From Scatophagus argus (taxonomy: Eukaryota > Chordata > Actinopteri > Scatophagidae), in assembly GCF_020382885.2 (NCBI RefSeq), contig NC_058506.1:11262318-11326317 (forward strand): a DNA stretch of 64,000 nucleotides, given 5' to 3'. The notes below the pieces were generated by a model that ran no database searches, was not told the origin of the DNA, and saw only the letters and a list, made by a program, of their open reading frames with translations. Shown here one piece after another: positions 57,415 through 64,000 of this stretch. How positions within the stretch are numbered: the stretch's first letter is position 1; every line of letters starts with the position of its first letter. The translations under genes were made by a program, and so were the position numbers.

Positions 57415-60105
57415 ATGTATTTATTTTAATTTTTCTGCTTTCTCACTTGAAAGCTTTTAGCACATGGAGAGACCAGCTCTGAAGAGTTTGTGGATGCACC
57501 TGGTGAGTTTGAAACAATGCAGTCTTGAGTTTGGCATATTTATGAGAAAGTACAAAAAGTGCACCGTGCAGTAAAACCAGACAATCAGTCGGGAAGAGCA
57601 CTGGAAGAACGTAATAAGGCACCTGTACATAATAAACTGTATTTGAGCTCAGGTGTTGCTTCTGGAAATCTGTAGCCTGCCAGTGACAAAACGCGATCTG
57701 TCTTTCTGTAGTTTTATTCAGGCTCTTGCAAGTGGGTCCAGTGCATACAGAGATCAGTGGTCACAACGGCAGAAGAGGAAAGAGCGCTCTCTTATCTGTT
57801 AGACAGATTAGAGCAGTCAAAAAGCCCTTTCTTTGAGCATTTTATGCTCACTCATTGAAACATTCTAATCATAAAGCGCGAGAACATCAAATCCAAGTAA
57901 TCCAAACCCGAAATCTTAAAATCATCAAATTATGTAATTATGAAAATGCAGGTTCTAGGAAAGCTGAAATTAAACACTCCTTCAAGAGCGAATAACTCAA
58001 ACACCCTTGCTAGGTTCTCTTAACGAGCAAGGAAAATGCAAGAGTATTAATTACACGCAGATATCATCATCATCACTTCCCTCATGGCATAAAGGGATCC
58101 CATCTGGAGTCAGAAAAAGATCTGATAAATCCTTCTGCACATTTCATCACTCTCATGTGGGACTTGTACTTACTGACTAGTACTGACCCACCGTTCTGCT
58201 CTGGATGCTGGCTGTGGTTTCTCAATCAGCAATCAGTTTGATAAGCAGCACGATGATGATGATGGCCAGCAGGAGGAGACAGTGTGATGCTCATTTTTAG
58301 CTGCATCCTGGGTATCTGAATGTGTCCTGTGATCTGTGTGTACGTCATCCTATCAGCAGTGTAACCTCAGCTCACTCCCTAATCAGTGTGTTGCCTGTGT
58401 GTTGGGGGGGTTTGATTGTTTTAAAGTTTGCCAGTTTACAGGCCTCTGTTAGGGCTTAAAGTCCTGCCGCCTGTGCTGAGAAACTGGCTGGCAGTGATCG
58501 TGTGATTTTTGTTTAGGATTACGTCACCACAGCGAATGCAGCACAATTCTGCCTTGTGTCTGGGTTATGTGAATCCGATTCATCCACAAATAGTTTCCAG
58601 ATCTGGATTAGACAAGTAATAGATCCTGTACATCTGCTCTAAGGGAACAAACTTCTGTTACTGTAGCAACACATTCATGTGCCAAACCCTTGTTTACTCT
58701 TTATCTTGACTTCTTGTTGAATCACCCATCCTGACGTTGTCTACTCTCTCTCTCAGTGGTTCATCTCGGTCCAGGAGAGGAACGGTCTGAGGATGCGGTC
58801 ATGATGAACACCCCTGTGATTAAGTCTGCATTAGAGATGGGCTTTGAGCGGAGTCTGGTCAAGCAGACAGTCCAGAGCAAGATCCTGACCAGTGGAGAGA
58901 ACTACAGAACAGTCCAGGAGCTGGTTTCAGACCTGCTGAGTGCAGAGGACCAGAAAAGGGAAGAGGAGCGAGAGATGCTGGTGGAGGCGATGGCATCAGG
59001 TGCGGATGACGGTGAAAGATGTCTCTGTGATGTATTATGAGCAGGCATGAATTGCGATGTTAGTTGTGCTGTCTGTGAACATTTTATTGTTCAACATGAT
59101 GAACAATATTTTTTTTTTTTTTGCTTCAGATGGTTTCACCTTTGTGAAGAGACACCAGGCGGCATTGGTGCAGCGTCTGAGGAGTGTCGAGCCGGTCCTG
59201 GAACATTTGAGAGAGCAAAATGTGTTATGTAAGTTTTAATCTGAGATTGTAATAACTGTTATAATATTTTTAAGTGGTTTTTTTGGGGGGTTTTTTTGTA
59301 ACTCCGCTATTTTATTTTTAGTCCCTATCATGCAACTGTGATATCTTTAGTTCAGAATCCAGTTGTGAGAAACTGTTCTTCCCTGTTAACCTGCAGCTCC
59401 TGAGGAGTACAGCGGCCTCAAGGCCCAGACGTCAGCCCAGCAGCAAACCGCCAGGCTGATAGAGCTCGTCCTCACCAAAGGAAACGCTGCCGCCGAGGTC
59501 TTCCGCAACTGGATCCAGAAAAACGATGTCCACCTGCTCAGAGATCTCATGGGTACTTCCATCCCACCACATCACAGACTTTCTGACTGCACTTATCACA
59601 TACAGTACAGACTTAAGTGTAAGATAGAGGTGCAAAGTAATGTTTTTATTTTGAGTATTTTCATTGTTTCCATTGTGCATCAAACCTGAGCTTGTCTTTC
59701 ACATTTTCAGCCCAATCAAACGAAGCTGCGTCACCAAGCCAAGACCTTTCAGGTAAGCAAAAAGACCTGAATCTCAAGCAGAACTTACTGTCCTGGCAGT
59801 TTAATTTTATGCTTAATTGGTGTAACAGGTAAACACTATTTAAAAAAAAAAAAAAAAATCTTCATCATCATCGATCTTTAAGATGGATGCATTTGTCTGT
59901 TTTTGTTGCAGATCTCCCCATGGAAGAGCAGCTGCGGCGCCTGCAGGAGGAACGTACCTGTAAAGTGTGTATGGATAAAGAAGTCAACATCGTGTTCATC
60001 CCATGTGGACACCTGGTGGTGTGCAAAGAGTGTGCACCATCGCTGCGAAAGTGCCCAATCTGCAGAGGCCTTGTCAAAGGCACAGTCCGAACCTTCCTCT
60101 CATAA
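55001..60105 (+). CDS. birc2: Baculoviral IAP repeat-containing 2 (cIAP1/2), 12 coding exons
   Basis: RING E3 ubiquitin ligase that works with TRAF2 on RIPK1 and NIK, controlling NF-kB and cell death. Exons: 55001-55094, 55218-55498, 55654-55956, 56136-56379, 56944-57043, 57201-57279, 57454-57502, 58757-58999, 59130-59228, 59397-59552, 59711-59752, 59912-60105. They total 1884 nt, giving 627 aa against ~618 for human cIAP1. The chosen ATG has a strong context (GAAATGG). Three BIR zinc modules: BIR1 ligands C68, C71, H88, C95; BIR2 C220, C223, H240, C247; BIR3 C315, C318, H335, C342. Then a UBA domain (SALEMGF, about 405-450), a CARD (about 465-555) and a C-terminal RING (CKVCMD, CGHLVVC, CPICRG) ending in the family-typical TVRTFLS. 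XIAP is excluded by the CARD. Whether this is the single fish birc2 or a birc2/birc3 co-orthologue cannot be settled from the window. Confidence 0.95.
57361..57366 (+). terminator. Intronic AATAAA in birc2 intron 6
   Basis: A canonical signal 82 nt after the exon 6 donor, 7 nt after an in-frame stop (57352-57354) reached by read-through. A TG-rich run lies about 35 nt downstream. It could support an alternative, truncated transcript. Confidence 0.45.
57379..57420. repeat. (AT)n(GT)n microsatellite
   Basis: Ten AT units followed by GT units, in birc2 intron 6. Confidence 0.95.
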
Positions 60106-61109
60106 CCGCAGAGGCTGTGAGCCACGCTCCCTCAGTCTGAATGTAAGCAATATAAGTCTAGATAGACTGGGAAGACCAGGAAGATTGTTATGCATCTTTT
60201 CCCCCCCTGCCTAATATGTGTCTTAACTTATTCATATCTGTAGAGACATAATCTGAAGAGATGTTTAAGATGTCACAAAGCTTCTACATCATTTATCTCC
60301 ATAACCAGATAAAGCACACATAAGAGTCTCTGATGGAGATGTAAAAGAACAGTATAGCTTTTAGTTTAATATTAAGTATGATTTCATCTGATTTTTCACA
60401 CAAACAGGAGTAGGACTGGGCGATACGTTTGAAGTCAGTGTCATGCTATTAATAGATGTTTATAACTTCATTATTATTATTATTATTCATTATACAAATA
60501 TTTTAACACATAACATTTCAATAGATGATTCTGTCTCTGAAACATAAGACGCATAAAACAGCAGCCCTACATTAATCCTTCTTTTGAGTTGTCAGACATC
60601 AGTGCTATCAGTCATTAGCCTTTACTGTCCAGTACAGGAAGCAACTAAAGTGAATCACGATCACTGAAACAAGTGCAGAGGTATGATTGTGACCAGTGGA
60701 GTTGATTTAACTGTCTGAATAAATGTTTTAAAAAAAAAAAAACCCTCAACTTTTTGAACTTAAGCCTATGTTTACTGCAGGCATTTGGAAATTTCTTGTA
60801 TATCCTGAGAAACACTCACATTGAGAATCTAAAATTTACTTCCAGACTCTGATGACTGTTTAACCACAAAGCATTTATCAGATATAAATGTATGGCCTAT
60901 TGAATATTAGACCGGCTGAACAAAATTTTGTGAATTGTATATCCACATCTCCACTGCAGCTTTTGGATTTCACATAAAACCTTCACAAAGTTTATCTTCA
61001 GGTATCATCATGACCCTGTGTGCCAAGTCCTGCAGTGTAACAGCTTTAACAAACTGACAACACTGAAGTAGTTTGCACTTCGTTATTCTGTGAACGCATG
61101 AGCCATGTT

Positions 61110-61115
61110 AATAAA
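61110..61115 (+). terminator. birc2 polyadenylation signal candidate
   Basis: AATAAA about 1.0 kb after the stop. A second AATAAA lies at 61189-61194, and both are plausible distal signals. Confidence 0.5.
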
Positions 61116-61246
61116 ATTGGCACCAAACTTTGCTCCGTATCTGCCACTACAAGGAGATTTTTCAGTTTGATTGTGTACAGTTATTGGCAATAAAAGAAAA
61201 AAACAAAACATCACAAGGACACAATCATTTTTGGTTTATACAAATA

Positions 61247-61252
61247 TTTATT
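61247..61252 (-). terminator. rpl23a polyadenylation signal
   Basis: TTTATT on the plus strand reads AATAAA on the minus strand, 27 nt after the rpl23a stop. This gives the very short 3'UTR typical of ribosomal-protein genes. Confidence 0.75.
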
Positions 61253-61278
61253 CTTCCACAAGTCTTTCCTGCCACAGT

Positions 61279-63424
<2,146 letters not shown>

Positions 63425-63427
63425 GTT

Positions 63428-63438
63428 GAGAAAGGAAG
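63428..63438 (-). promoter_or_regulatory. rpl23a: 5' terminal oligopyrimidine (TOP) tract of rpl23a
   Basis: Read on the minus strand the 11 bases are CTTCCTTTCTC, ending 3 nt before the start codon. A cap-adjacent pyrimidine run is the hallmark of mTOR-controlled ribosomal-protein messages. The transcription start is assumed to lie at its C. Confidence 0.55.
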
Positions 63439-64000
63439 ACTGAGTGGGGTTTCCTGAGTTATAATGCATGGGCGAGATCTCACTGTGGATATATCGCGAT
63501 AGTTAAGAAACGAGTTTTTTTTGGTGTTTTTAAAATAGATTCACACATAAACAATTAGTTAAACTGCATGTGCACAGTCAGGTTTCGAGTGAAAATTTTA
63601 TGTTTAAGGTGGTGACCTTTTTTTCTTTTGAGGGTAAATACAATTTCATTTGTTTTTCTAAGCAAGGAGATTAAAAGATTATTTCTTTAATCTACAGATT
63701 TCACATTTTTGATTGGAAATTGCTCTGAACATCTTTTGCTATAACAGTTGGAATGTGGCACCACATTTCGTGATGATAGAACAGGCAGGTATTGAAAAGC
63801 TAAATTATGTGCTAGACTGGGTGCTGTATATGCACACAATGTGTTATTTTGGGTTTTGTTTACCAGTTAGCTTTCTGCACTTCAGATTCCCTGAAAAACT
63901 TTTTTTTAAAAACCCATTTAAATAAGTGAACCACCATGAGCTTTAAACTGGATTATATGGCATTACTATTATGAATACCATTAAAACTACTTCTTTCATA
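63439..64000. other. rpl23a upstream flank
   Basis: The first 80 bp should hold the rpl23a promoter (minus strand). No TATA box is placed as expected; a CG-containing 'atatcgcgat' lies at 63490-63499. Beyond that the DNA is AT-rich and I see no gene or clear repeat. Confidence 0.4.

Larger units (their letters stand above)
60106..61278. other. birc2 and rpl23a 3' flanks
   Basis: Probable birc2 3'UTR with AATAAA at 60719, 61110 and 61189, followed by the rpl23a signal on the other strand at 61247. An ATT repeat lies near 60470-60488. The phrase 'gtaggactgggcgatac' at about 60410 resembles the start of a known fish repeat but is too short to call. Confidence 0.5.

Overview
This is a nuclear genomic window from a ray-finned fish, most likely a percomorph teleost. 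The evidence is compact intron-rich vertebrate genes with canonical GT-AG junctions, many (CA)n/(TG)n microsatellites, and several diverged interspersed repeats of types I recognise from percomorph genomes. I cannot name the species. It is not an accessory or mobile region and I see no undescribed gene system in it. The points of interest are a divergent YAP1-type gene, transcript-processing signals and a few non-coding structures.

Layout: arhgap42 (+, 1139-15793, 24 coding exons, 990 aa); trpc6 (-, 16855-25521, 14 exons, 882 aa); a 5.5-kb gene-free stretch; angptl5 (-, 31165-35701, 8 exons, 390 aa); a 5.4-kb gap with repeats, CTCF-like motifs and a CpG-rich promoter; a YAP1-type gene (+, 41145-48859, 8 coding exons, 386 aa, then a probable ~2.9-kb 3'UTR); birc2/cIAP (+, coding 55001-60105, 12 coding exons, 627 aa, plus a probable upstream non-coding exon ending at 53006); and rpl23a (-, 61279-63424, 5 exons, 155 aa). 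I assembled all six coding sequences exon by exon. In each, splice phases agree at every junction and the total length is a multiple of three, so I regard all six as complete and intact.

Order and orientation (arhgap42+, trpc6-, angptl5-, yap1+, birc2+) match human 11q22, from memory of that map. pgr, cep126 and cfap300, which sit inside the human block, are absent here, and rpl23a has been added at the right end. Together with the unusually divergent YAP1 sequence, this suggests one of the two teleost whole-genome-duplication copies of the block.

The genes are not an operon and have separate jobs: Rho-GTPase inactivation at membranes (arhgap42), diacylglycerol-gated cation entry (trpc6), a secreted fibrinogen-like factor (angptl5), Hippo-pathway co-activation (yap1), ubiquitin ligation in TNF/NF-kB survival signalling (birc2), and the large ribosomal subunit (rpl23a). 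Two neighbouring pairs are convergent with polyadenylation signals within roughly 50-150 bp of each other (arhgap42/trpc6 and birc2/rpl23a). TG/CA repeats lie directly on at least six splice sites in four genes.
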